From positions 1-7,546 of the forward strand of contig CAJXNF010000128.1 in assembly GCA_913056375.1 (NCBI GenBank): DNA of 7,546 nucleotides. Reading direction: 5' to 3'. This stretch comes from an uncultured Pseudomonadota bacterium (GTDB lineage: Bacteria > SAR324 > NAC60-12). Below the pieces are notes generated by a model that was not told where the DNA came from, did no database searches, and saw nothing but the letters and a program-made list of their open reading frames with translations. Of the stretch, positions 1 through 5,766 are shown piece after piece. The translations under genes and the position numbers were made by a program. Position 1 is the stretch's first letter. The number at the start of each line of letters is the position of its first letter.

Positions 1-14
1 TTTGTACTAAAAAG

Positions 15-50
15 TATCAGAATTATTAGTTAACTAATTCTGATATTTTT
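15..50 (+). terminator. Probable intrinsic terminator of an upstream gene
   Basis: An 11-bp perfect stem is formed by TATCAGAATTA (15-25) and TAATTCTGATA (35-45), with a 9-nt loop, and is followed directly by five T (46-50). On the opposite strand the hairpin is followed by a run derived from AAAAA (9-13), so it could work in both directions. The loop contains GTTAAC, and 26-37 is itself a 12-bp perfect palindrome. The stem is AT-rich (two G/C pairs), so termination may be weak. It most likely ends a gene lying to the left of the window. Confidence 0.5.
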
Positions 51-118
51 GAGATTTTAGAATGCAAGTTTTCTCAAGTATGATTTGGAATAAAATATTC
101 AGATAGCTCGGAGTGTAC

Positions 119-126
119 AAACGTTT
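119..126. promoter_or_regulatory. Weak LacI-type operator core
   Basis: The sequence AAACGTTT is an 8-bp palindrome with a central CG, which resembles the centre of many LacI-family operators. LacI-family repressors often control sugar ABC transporters. Outside the core only one further position pair matches (117/128), and no LacI-family gene is present in the window. It may be chance. Confidence 0.2.
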
Positions 127-141
127 CTCACAGAAAAAGAA

Positions 142-162
142 TTGATTTCATCATGAAACCAA
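142..162. repeat. Inverted repeat TTGATTTCAT / ATGAAACCAA
   Basis: The two 10-bp arms are separated by a single C (152) and match at nine of ten positions; the inner TTTCAT and ATGAAA arms are perfect. The size and symmetry suit a dimeric repressor site. A related half-site, TTTCA...TGAAA, occurs in the palindrome at 5157-5178, though with spacing one base shorter, so the two need not bind the same protein. Confidence 0.35.
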
Positions 163-222
163 CCTAAAAACCTTTCTGAAAACCTCGAGTCTTTCAGACA
201 TGAATTTTTAGTCCTCAAAATA

Positions 223-267
223 GTTGATTAGTCACAGAAGAACAATCCGTTGTTATTTGCAATCAAC
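223..267 (+). repeat. Nested inverted repeats in leader
   Basis: An outer stem GTTGATT (223-229) pairs with AATCAAC (261-267), and inside it AACAA (241-245) pairs with TTGTT (250-254) around a TCCG loop. As RNA this could fold into an interrupted hairpin ending about 50 nt before the permease start. I recognise no riboswitch class in it. Confidence 0.25.
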
Positions 268-277
268 ATTTTATGCT
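250..277 (+). promoter_or_regulatory. Weak candidate promoter for transporter operon
   Basis: TTGTTA (250-255) and TATGCT (272-277) are separated by 16 bp, and each matches the sigma70 consensus at four of six positions. Transcription would start near 284, giving a leader of about 30 nt before the permease start. The operon may instead start further upstream. Confidence 0.3.
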
Positions 278-315
278 GACTCATTCATATTATTTAGCCT
301 AGGAAATTAGTTCGC

Positions 316-1275
316 ATGATGGGTTACACAGAAAGCAACCATTTGACCTTTAAAAAAATCTTTGCGGCCTACGGGGTCTATTTGGCTCTGTTGATTTTGT
401 TGATCGTTGCCAGTTTCATAACACCAGATCTCTTTGACGAAGAGACACTGGCAGTTTTGTTCAGGCAGTCGGCTCAATTGGGCATTATCGCAATTGGGCA
501 GACCATGGTGATGCTGGTCGCAGGGTTGGATCTTTCTGTAGGTGGCGTGATCGTTATGACTTCGATGGTTGTTGCAGAAGTGAGTAACGGACGCGATGAG
601 TTAATTCCACTCTCAATTCTTGTTGCCCTGATTTTAGGGGCGTTGATTGGACTGGGTAATGGCTTGCTGATCACCAAGAGAAAAGTACCCACGCTGGTAG
701 CAACACTAGTAATGCTGTTTTTGGTGCAAGGAGCACAACAAGCATTCACCAGAGGAGTGCCAAGTGGCTTTGTCCCGGAAGCACTGGGTGTTGTAAACCA
801 GTCTTGGGGATTTCTATCCATCCCTTTGTTGGCTTGGTTTGCACTAAACGCAGTTTTCTTAGTTTTGTTGAGGATGACACCTTTTGGGCGTCGAGTCTAC
901 GCCGTTGGAAGCAATGCAGATGCTGCAAGGCTGTCAGGCCTATCAGTCCATAGGATAAAAATTGCAGTTTATATTTTAGCAAGTTGTCTTGCAGTGATTT
1001 CTGGAGTGATCCTCACGGGCTATGTCGGTTATGTGGATAGATTCATTGCGACCGGACTAGCTTTAGATTCTGTGGCAGCCGCAGTCGTGGGTGGTACTGC
1101 TTTCTACGGAGGCAAAGGAGGCTTGCTCGGGACAATAGCTGGGGTCTTAATCATACAAATTCTAAGTACAATGGTGGTGCTTCTGGGGTTAGATGCTCAA
1201 ACACAATTCATCATTAAAGGACTAGTAATTCTTGCAGCTGTCAGCTTGTATGGGTTGGCTCAAAAACAGGCTTAA
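316..1275 (+). CDS. CUT2-type sugar ABC transporter permease (first)
   Basis: Inner-membrane permease of the ribose/galactose (BPD_transp_2, RbsC-like) family, forming half of the channel through which the periplasmic binding protein delivers its ligand. At 319 residues it is close to RbsC (321). Most of the chain is hydrophobic. Family signatures are visible: GQTMVMLVAGLDLSVG at 61-76, the VPTLVATL stretch at 124-131, TPFGRRVYAVGSN at 188-200 followed by the coupling-loop-like AARLSGLSV at 203-211, a glycine-rich VVGGTAFYGGKGG around 257-269, and QFIIKG at 297-302. The ATG at 316 follows AGGAA (301-305) with a 10-nt gap; a second ATG is the next codon. The ATPase follows after 58 nt. It differs from the second permease, so the pair probably forms a heterodimer. 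The substrate cannot be told from sequence. Confidence 0.92.
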   Translation: MMGYTESNHLTFKKIFAAYGVYLALLILLIVASFITPDLFDEETLAVLFRQSAQLGIIAIGQTMVMLVAGLDLSVGGVIVMTSMVVAEVSNGRDELIPLSILVALILGALIGLGNGLLITKRKVPTLVATLVMLFLVQGAQQAFTRGVPSGFVPEALGVVNQSWGFLSIPLLAWFALNAVFLVLLRMTPFGRRVYAVGSNADAARLSGLSVHRIKIAVYILASCLAVISGVILTGYVGYVDRFIATGLALDSVAAAVVGGTAFYGGKGGLLGTIAGVLIIQILSTMVVLLGLDAQTQFIIKGLVILAAVSLYGLAQKQA

Positions 1276-1333
1276 CCTCAGATCGGTCTCAAGCACTTAG
1301 ATTCAATACCAACCAAAATTCGGAACCAGAGCT

Positions 1334-2842
1334 TTGAAAGACGATCAATTAATTCTAGAGATGAATAACATCTCGAAGTCATTTAGCGGAGTGAAAGCAC
1401 TAGATGATGTGTCAATAAGCTGCAAAAAGGGAAGTGTTCATGCTTTGGTAGGTGAAAACGGAGCTGGGAAATCTACTTTGATCAAAATCCTCTCTGGAGC
1501 TCAGCGGCCAGACAAAGGCACAATCTGTTTCAAAGGTAAAAACTATGAAAGTTTCTCAACTCGTGAGGCTCTGAACTTCGGTATCAGCGTAATCTATCAG
1601 GAGTTGGCACTTGTTTCAGAAATGAGTGTAGTAGAAAACATTTTTTTGGGTCGAGAAATCAGGAGGACTGTTGGAATCATTGATTCAGCTAGAATGAGGC
1701 AAGAGGCGAATAGGCTACTTGAACAGATGGGCATAAAGATTAATGTGAAGCGTGAAGTTGGAGAACTGAGCGTGGCTTACCAACAGATGGTCGAGATCTC
1801 CAAGGCATTATCAAGAAATGCAGATTTGATTGTGATGGATGAGCCTTCAGCAATTTTGGCAGGACACGAACTAGAACAATTGTTCAGGATTATTCAGTCG
1901 CTGAAAGATAATGGGGTGACAATCATTTATATTTCTCACCGATTGGAAGAAGTTTTTCGAATAGCTGATGAGGTCACGGTTCTCAAAGATGGGCAACACG
2001 TGGTTACTAGATCCATGGAAGGTCTCACTCGGGCTGAACTTGTCAGTGCGATGGTTGGAAGAAAATTGGAAGAAGTATTTCCAAAGTCAGAAAGTAAAGT
2101 TGGGGAACGCATACTGGAAGCCTATGGAATCTCAACGGATACGATCCTTCAAAAGGTAAATCTGAAACTCCACAGAGGGGAAATTGTGGGGTTGGCTGGA
2201 ATGGTTGGATCAGGCAGAACAGAATTAGCTAGGGCGCTATTCGGTGCTGATAAACTAACCTCAGGTGAAATTAAATTAATGGGTGAACGAGTTGAATTCA
2301 GTTCACCGGCTGATGCGATCCGAAAAAAAATTTCTCTTGTACCAGAAGATCGCAAGCAACAGGGATTATTCACTGCGCTTCCTATCAAAAATAACATCAC
2401 CCTCCCGATATTGAAAAAGGTCTCACGTTGGTTTTTATTGAATCGCAAAATGGAAAGCTCCTTAGTTGAATCTTCAAAGAAGCAGCTATCAATTTCTATG
2501 GCTTCGGAGCATCTCGATGTTCAGTTCTTGAGCGGTGGAAACCAACAAAAAGTCGTATTGGCAAAATGGCTACATACCAAGCCAGAAGTAATCATCATGG
2601 ATGAACCAACTAGGGGAGTTGATGTCGGAGCTAAGTTTGAGATCTATCAGTTGATGCGCCGACTTACTGAAGAAGGTATCGCGATTTTGATGATTTCCTC
2701 TGAACTTCCTGAAATTCTTGGATTGAGTGACCGAATTCTTGTTATGTCTGAAGGGAGAATTGTTGTTGAATTGGAACATGCTGAAGCTTCTGAGGAGAAA
2801 ATTATTGAGTACGCGACGATGGGCGAATCAAAAGCAGCCTGA
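1334..2842 (+). CDS. Double-domain sugar ABC transporter ATPase (RbsA-like)
   Basis: Cytoplasmic ATPase that powers the transporter, with two nucleotide-binding domains in one 502-residue chain (RbsA is 501). Domain 1 has Walker A GENGAGKST (40-48), a degenerate signature LSVAYQQ (145-151), Walker B LIVMDEP (165-171) and switch histidine H202. Domain 2 has a degenerate Walker A, GSGRTE, with Arg295 in place of Lys, then signature LSGGNQQ (399-405), Walker B IIMDEP (420-425) and SSELPE (455-460) where the switch histidine would be. This asymmetry, with one consensus and one degenerate ATP site, is normal for the family and not a sign of decay. The start is a TTG. The first ATG lies nine codons later (1361) but would remove the first beta strand (LILEM), so TTG is preferred; neither has a strong ribosome binding site. 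It is followed 14 nt later by the second permease. Confidence 0.93.
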   Translation: MKDDQLILEMNNISKSFSGVKALDDVSISCKKGSVHALVGENGAGKSTLIKILSGAQRPDKGTICFKGKNYESFSTREALNFGISVIYQELALVSEMSVVENIFLGREIRRTVGIIDSARMRQEANRLLEQMGIKINVKREVGELSVAYQQMVEISKALSRNADLIVMDEPSAILAGHELEQLFRIIQSLKDNGVTIIYISHRLEEVFRIADEVTVLKDGQHVVTRSMEGLTRAELVSAMVGRKLEEVFPKSESKVGERILEAYGISTDTILQKVNLKLHRGEIVGLAGMVGSGRTELARALFGADKLTSGEIKLMGERVEFSSPADAIRKKISLVPEDRKQQGLFTALPIKNNITLPILKKVSRWFLLNRKMESSLVESSKKQLSISMASEHLDVQFLSGGNQQKVVLAKWLHTKPEVIIMDEPTRGVDVGAKFEIYQLMRRLTEEGIAILMISSELPEILGLSDRILVMSEGRIVVELEHAEASEEKIIEYATMGESKAA

Positions 2843-2856
2843 AAGATGAGAATGAA

Positions 2857-3816
2857 ATGACACCTAAAAGTAATTTTCTTCAGAAACACTCTTTAATTCT
2901 AGTGGTTTACAGCCTTGTTTTTGTGCTGATCACTGTGGGGTCAATTTACTCTGAGCGGTTTTTGACCCTCCGTAATTTAACCAATGTTCTTCGGCAAGCA
3001 GCTTATTTGGGTACGGCTGCTCTCGGAGAGATGTTAGTAATTTTGACGGCGGGTATTGATCTATCGATTGGTTCACTTGTCAAATTAAGTGTTCTGGTTT
3101 CTGCAATTTTGATGGATGGAAATCCAGATAATGTAATGATGGCAGTAGGCTTGACGCTTGCCCTAGGACTGGGAGTGGGGCTCCTTCATGCGTTCTTTAT
3201 CAATGAACTGAATCTCTCACCGTTTGTTGTAACTTTTGCCTCCCTATTTATTCTCCAGGGAATTTCTCTGACCATCACAACCAAACCAATAGGTCGTTCA
3301 AGCAAGGACTTTTTACTTCTCTACAGTCAAAAATTTTTAGAGGTTCCCATAATTGTCTATTTCTTTGGCTTGGTTACACTACTGGTCGCGTTTCTGCTGA
3401 ATATGACGGTGTTTGGAAAGCATGTATACGCCGTAGGTGGAAACCTCACCGTTGCTGAGCTCTCTGGGATCCCAGTAAAAAAAATTCGTTATGGAGTTTA
3501 CGGGATTTGCAGTTTGCTAGCTGCAGTTACAGGTTTGCTATGGTTAATGAGAATGGGGGTGGGGGACCCGGTGATTGGGAAAGAACTAGAACTTAATGCG
3601 ATTATCGCTGTTGTGATTGGAGGAACTAGTCTTTTTGGAGGAAGGGGGACTGTTACCGGGGTGATCGGTGGAGTGCTTCTCCTCACATTTACTGATAATC
3701 TCCTTGTAGTACTTGGAGTAAATCAATTTGTGAGCGGGTTGGTCAAGGGCTTAATTTTTGTTGCTGCTGTCGCTCTCTATAAGCCGAGTGAAAGTTTTCA
3801 AAGAGCGACAGCTTAA
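2857..3816 (+). CDS. CUT2-type sugar ABC transporter permease (second)
   Basis: Second inner-membrane permease of the RbsC-like family, also 319 residues. It shows GEMLVILTAGIDLSIGS (57-73), SPFVVTFASL with a following LQG (121-135), VFGKHVYAVGGN (185-196), the loop LSGIPVKKIR (202-211), ELNAIIAVVIGG with SLFGGRG (245-264), and QFVSGLVKG (290-298). The ELNAI...VVIGGTSLFGG block is closer to classical RbsC than the matching part of the first permease, which supports two specialised subunits rather than a recent duplication. The ATG at 2857 lies 14 nt after the ATPase stop with only a weak GAG (2848-2850) upstream, so translation is probably coupled. No strong terminator follows; the binding-protein gene converges from the right after 66 bp. 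Confidence 0.92.
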   Translation: MTPKSNFLQKHSLILVVYSLVFVLITVGSIYSERFLTLRNLTNVLRQAAYLGTAALGEMLVILTAGIDLSIGSLVKLSVLVSAILMDGNPDNVMMAVGLTLALGLGVGLLHAFFINELNLSPFVVTFASLFILQGISLTITTKPIGRSSKDFLLLYSQKFLEVPIIVYFFGLVTLLVAFLLNMTVFGKHVYAVGGNLTVAELSGIPVKKIRYGVYGICSLLAAVTGLLWLMRMGVGDPVIGKELELNAIIAVVIGGTSLFGGRGTVTGVIGGVLLLTFTDNLLVVLGVNQFVSGLVKGLIFVAAVALYKPSESFQRATA

Positions 3817-3874
3817 ATTATACTGAAAAAGGAGCAATTTGGCTTGAGCCAGCGACTGATCTCCCCAATACCAC

Positions 3875-3892
3875 GAGAAAAATTATTTTCTC
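3875..3892. repeat. Inverted repeat between converging genes
   Basis: GAGAAAA (3875-3881) and TTTTCTC (3886-3892) form a 7-bp stem with a 4-nt loop, overlapping the stop codon of the binding-protein gene. No T-run follows outside the stem on either strand, so it is a poor intrinsic terminator, yet it is the only hairpin of note in this convergent gap besides a short TGGC/GCCA stem at 3840-3851. It might slow or end transcription from either side. Confidence 0.3.
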
Positions 3893-5019
3893 AGGTATCC
3901 TAGCTTCGACAACCTTTCTGCTGGGAAAAGAACTGGTCCGAACACATCATCGCTCCAGTCCTTATTGAAGTACTCCTGACCCTCAACATTTGAGAAGGTA
4001 CCTGTTCCGGGAATATGATCGACAAAGTCAATAAATCGAGGAACCAGCCGTCCACGGAGTGTGTTGATTGCTGCATCCATACAGAGGACGATCATCGCAT
4101 TAGGATATTGCCAAGCTCCATATTCCAAGTTGTTTTCTACAGCCTGTCTTAAAAATCCGTTTGCGAATTCACCACCACCCATCGGTGGAATTTTCATACC
4201 CTTGTCTAGATAGGCGCTTACAATTCCTTGAGACATTTGGGCGCCTCCAGACCAAATTCCATCCACTCCGCTTCCATGCTTAACAAGCCAGGTCTCCATC
4301 ACTCGTTTGGCTTCTGCTGTAGACCAGTTACCTGGTTGAACATCAATTAGTTCAATACCTGGATATTTTTTGAAAGTAGCTTTACCTCCAGCTTCCATAA
4401 TATCGGATGTACTAACACCGGGGATACCAGTCATCATCAGGACCTTCCCTTTGCCATTCAGACGCTTGGCTAGATACTCTGCGAGTCCTGCTCCACTGGC
4501 ATAAAGATTAGTCCCTACCTCTGTCACAAAATTATCGGTTTCAACCGAACTTGCGCACAAAATGACGGGGACACCCTGAGCCATTGCACGTTCCACTGGG
4601 GCTGCCAATGCTGCAGCTCCCATAGGCACAAGAATGAGGGCATCTGGTTCCTGAGCAAGTAAGTCTTCAACTTGAGGAACCTGCTTGTCAGCTGATGCTT
4701 GTGCATCGGCGTAAAGAAGTTCTCCTACTACACTTGGGCCCAATTGCTCAGCATACCAGTTAGCATGCTCATCAAATAAAGCAGACCAAGAATTACTGGT
4801 TCCTTGAGCAGCAAGAGCAATGCGGTAGGGGCCATCCTTACGAAATTCGGTTGCGTCATATTTCTCACCTTTTCGCTTCAGTACACTCTGTAAGTAAGGT
4901 GAGGCACTAATTTCAGCATCTGTGAAGCTGTCAGCTGCAGAAACTTGGAAAGCTGTGGAAGCAAAAAGAATTGCTAATCCAGCTGCCATTCTTTTCATGA
5001 ATTGGAATCTTTTTTTCAC
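3883..5019 (-). CDS. Periplasmic sugar-type ABC solute-binding protein
   Basis: Exported binding protein of the ribose/galactose (Peripla_BP_4, RbsB-like) class that should capture the ligand for the adjoining permeases. Residues 1-28 are a Sec signal peptide: basic MKKRFQFMKR, a hydrophobic stretch MAAGLAILFASTAF, and cleavage after QVSA. There is no lipobox cysteine, so it is soluble in the periplasm. The first lobe begins at YRIALAAQGTSNSWS (65-79), with ALILVPMGAAAL at 127-138; the second lobe follows from GKVLMMTGIPG (191-201), with DVQPGNWSTAEAK at 226-238 and GIWSGGAQMSQGI at 254-266. At 378 residues it is about 80 longer than RbsB, with roughly 35 extra residues between the signal peptide and first strand and a long C-terminal tail. 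The start is GTG, supported by GGAG (5026-5029) at 6-nt spacing; the ATG seven codons later has no ribosome binding site. The ligand is unknown. Confidence 0.9.
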   Translation of the reverse strand: MKKRFQFMKRMAAGLAILFASTAFQVSAADSFTDAEISASPYLQSVLKRKGEKYDATEFRKDGPYRIALAAQGTSNSWSALFDEHANWYAEQLGPSVVGELLYADAQASADKQVPQVEDLLAQEPDALILVPMGAAALAAPVERAMAQGVPVILCASSVETDNFVTEVGTNLYASGAGLAEYLAKRLNGKGKVLMMTGIPGVSTSDIMEAGGKATFKKYPGIELIDVQPGNWSTAEAKRVMETWLVKHGSGVDGIWSGGAQMSQGIVSAYLDKGMKIPPMGGGEFANGFLRQAVENNLEYGAWQYPNAMIVLCMDAAINTLRGRLVPRFIDFVDHIPGTGTFSNVEGQEYFNKDWSDDVFGPVLFPAERLSKLGYLRK

Positions 5020-5025
5020 TTTACA

Positions 5026-5029
5026 CTCC
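5026..5029 (-). promoter_or_regulatory. Ribosome binding site deciding the GTG start
   Basis: On the minus strand GGAG lies six nucleotides before the GTG at 5019 and is the only good Shine-Dalgarno match near the gene start. It fixes the start at GTG and so includes the full basic n-region of the signal peptide. Confidence 0.7.
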
Positions 5030-5063
5030 GATTGAGTTGAAAACTAAGGAGAAAACGGGAAAA

Positions 5064-5091
5064 CTTATACTCCAAGAATTGACGATGTCAA
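5064..5091 (-). promoter_or_regulatory. Strong sigma70-type promoter of the binding-protein gene
   Basis: Read on the minus strand, a perfect -35 box TTGACA (5086-5091) and a -10 box TATAAG (5064-5069, five of six) are separated by 16 bp. Transcription would start near 5057, leaving a leader of about 38 nt before the GTG. A strong separate promoter suits a binding protein that is needed in excess over its membrane partners. The -35 box lies within the palindrome 5078-5092. Confidence 0.7.
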
Positions 5092-5092
5092 T
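5078..5092. promoter_or_regulatory. Palindrome over the -35 box, candidate operator
   Basis: ATTGAC and GTCAAT form a perfect 6+3+6 inverted repeat around GAT. One arm is largely the -35 hexamer of the binding-protein promoter, so a dimeric regulator bound here would block RNA polymerase. Part of the symmetry could be a by-product of the consensus TTGACA box, but the second arm has no such reason to exist. Confidence 0.4.
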
Positions 5093-5132
5093 CTAAGTTA
5101 TCTTTCGTTGCAAACGCTGCGACTAGAAATTT

Positions 5133-5149
5133 TTGTCAGACAATCTGAC
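5133..5149. promoter_or_regulatory. Candidate GntR/FadR-type operator
   Basis: TTGTC-A-GACAA (5133-5143) is a perfect 5+1+5 palindrome and fits the pattern TNGTNNNACNA typical of FadR-subfamily GntR repressors. It overlaps a second inverted repeat, GTCAGA-CAA-TCTGAC (5135-5149). TTGTCA (5133-5138) can also be read as a -35 box for the plus-strand gene, with ACTAAT (5157-5162) as a poor -10 at 18-bp spacing. No GntR gene is in the window. Confidence 0.35.
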
Positions 5150-5156
5150 CTAATTC

Positions 5157-5178
5157 ACTAATTTCATGTGAAATTAGT
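5157..5178. promoter_or_regulatory. 10-bp-arm palindrome before the PNPOx-like gene
   Basis: ACTAATTTCA (5157-5166) and TGAAATTAGT (5169-5178) are perfect inverted copies separated by TG. The repeat ends 18 bp before the ATG at 5197 and covers the likely -10 region and start point of that gene, a typical place for a repressor site. As RNA the 2-nt centre would have to open into a larger loop, and no T-run follows, so it is better seen as a DNA site than a terminator. Confidence 0.45.
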
Positions 5179-5196
5179 CTTCAAACAAGATGCAAA

Positions 5197-5766
5197 ATGG
5201 AAGAAAAATATTCAAACGCCGAACATCAGAAGCCTGTTGGAAAGATGAATCGAGAAGAAATAGATGTATTTCTTGCCAAGGGCTATACCTTGCGTTTAGC
5301 TTGTCTCAAGCCTGATGGGTCACCATTCGCGGTTCCTTGTTGGCATCATTGGGAAAGTCAGGAAGTTTGTGAAAATGGGTCATCCTGCGATTGCATTAAT
5401 GGATGTTTCTGGGTCATTCCGAGAGCTCGTTCGAAATGGGCGGAATATCTGAAGAACGATCCTCGTTGTAGTTGGGTTGTGGATGATGATCAGACCATGG
5501 AAAAAGTCATTTGTGAGGGAGTTGCTGAACTGGTCGAAGAGAATGTAGTCGAAGGCAAATGGGTTGGGATCGCAGAGAAGATGGCAGTCAGGTATTTGGG
5601 ACCCGATGGTCCGACCTACCTTGTGCCTACCCTGAATCAACCAAGGTGGCTTTTTAGACTCCGACCTACAAAATTAAGAAGTTGGCAGGGGGTAGGCTGG
5701 GCAAAGAGCTACTGGGTAAATTCTACGGGAGGACCGAGTTGGGAAGCTGCTCACCAAAAAAGTTAA
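5197..5766 (+). CDS. PNPOx-like split-barrel flavin/F420-binding protein
   Basis: Small cytoplasmic protein of the pyridoxamine-5'-phosphate oxidase-like fold, whose members bind FMN, F420 or haem and mostly reduce small organic molecules. Recognisable parts are the N-terminal helix MNREEIDVFLAKG (17-29), the first strands LRLACLKPDGSPFAVPCWHHW (32-52), the cofactor-contact strand and helix FWVIPRARSKWAEYLKNDPR (71-90), then CSWVVDDD (91-98) and VICEGVAELVEE (104-115). A tryptophan-rich tail (151-173) includes the PRWLFRLRPTKLRSW stretch common to the class. The facing F420 biosynthesis operon favours F420H2 as cofactor; this is inference. An insertion between two strands holds Cys58, 64, 66 and 70. 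The ATG at 5197 has only a weak ribosome site; Met17 (5245) is a possible shorter start. Its stop interleaves with the cofC stop. The substrate is unknown. Confidence 0.82.
   Translation: MEEKYSNAEHQKPVGKMNREEIDVFLAKGYTLRLACLKPDGSPFAVPCWHHWESQEVCENGSSCDCINGCFWVIPRARSKWAEYLKNDPRCSWVVDDDQTMEKVICEGVAELVEENVVEGKWVGIAEKMAVRYLGPDGPTYLVPTLNQPRWLFRLRPTKLRSWQGVGWAKSYWVNSTGGPSWEAAHQKS

Larger units (their letters stand above)
51..315 (+). other. Non-coding leader of the transporter operon
   Basis: This stretch upstream of the first permease holds no convincing gene. It contains several inverted repeats: an AAACGTTT core (119-126) of the kind found at the centre of LacI-family operators; a near-perfect palindrome (142-162); a 7-bp hairpin TCTGAAA/TTTCAGA (175-181 and 192-198); and a nested pair of stems (223-267). 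A weak promoter can be drawn at 250-277. Together these suggest a regulatory region or structured leader, but each item alone is weak. Confidence 0.5.

Noticed and set aside
746..982. Open frames on the minus strand inside the first permease (also 474-821)
   Set aside because: They are fully covered by a well-conserved permease on the plus strand and show no family features of their own.
1334..2842. Degenerate Walker A (Arg for Lys) and degenerate first signature in the ATPase as signs of a broken gene
   Set aside because: RbsA-type double ATPases normally have one consensus and one degenerate site, and the reading frame is full length.
2846..2860. A four-codon mini-ORF (ATG AGA ATG AAA TGA) whose stop overlaps the second permease start
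   Set aside because: It is too short to distinguish from chance, has no ribosome site, and the permease start is explained by coupling to the ATPase.
2149..2889. Several minus-strand open frames within the ATPase gene
   Set aside because: They are shadows of a strongly conserved ATPase frame, with low-complexity, family-free translations.
3875..3892. Convergent-gap hairpin as a bidirectional intrinsic terminator
   Set aside because: The A/T runs are inside the stem and no T-tract follows on either side, so it was listed only as an inverted repeat.
5380..5640. Minus-strand open frame opposite the PNPOx-like gene
   Set aside because: The plus-strand frame has clear family motifs; the minus-strand translation has none.
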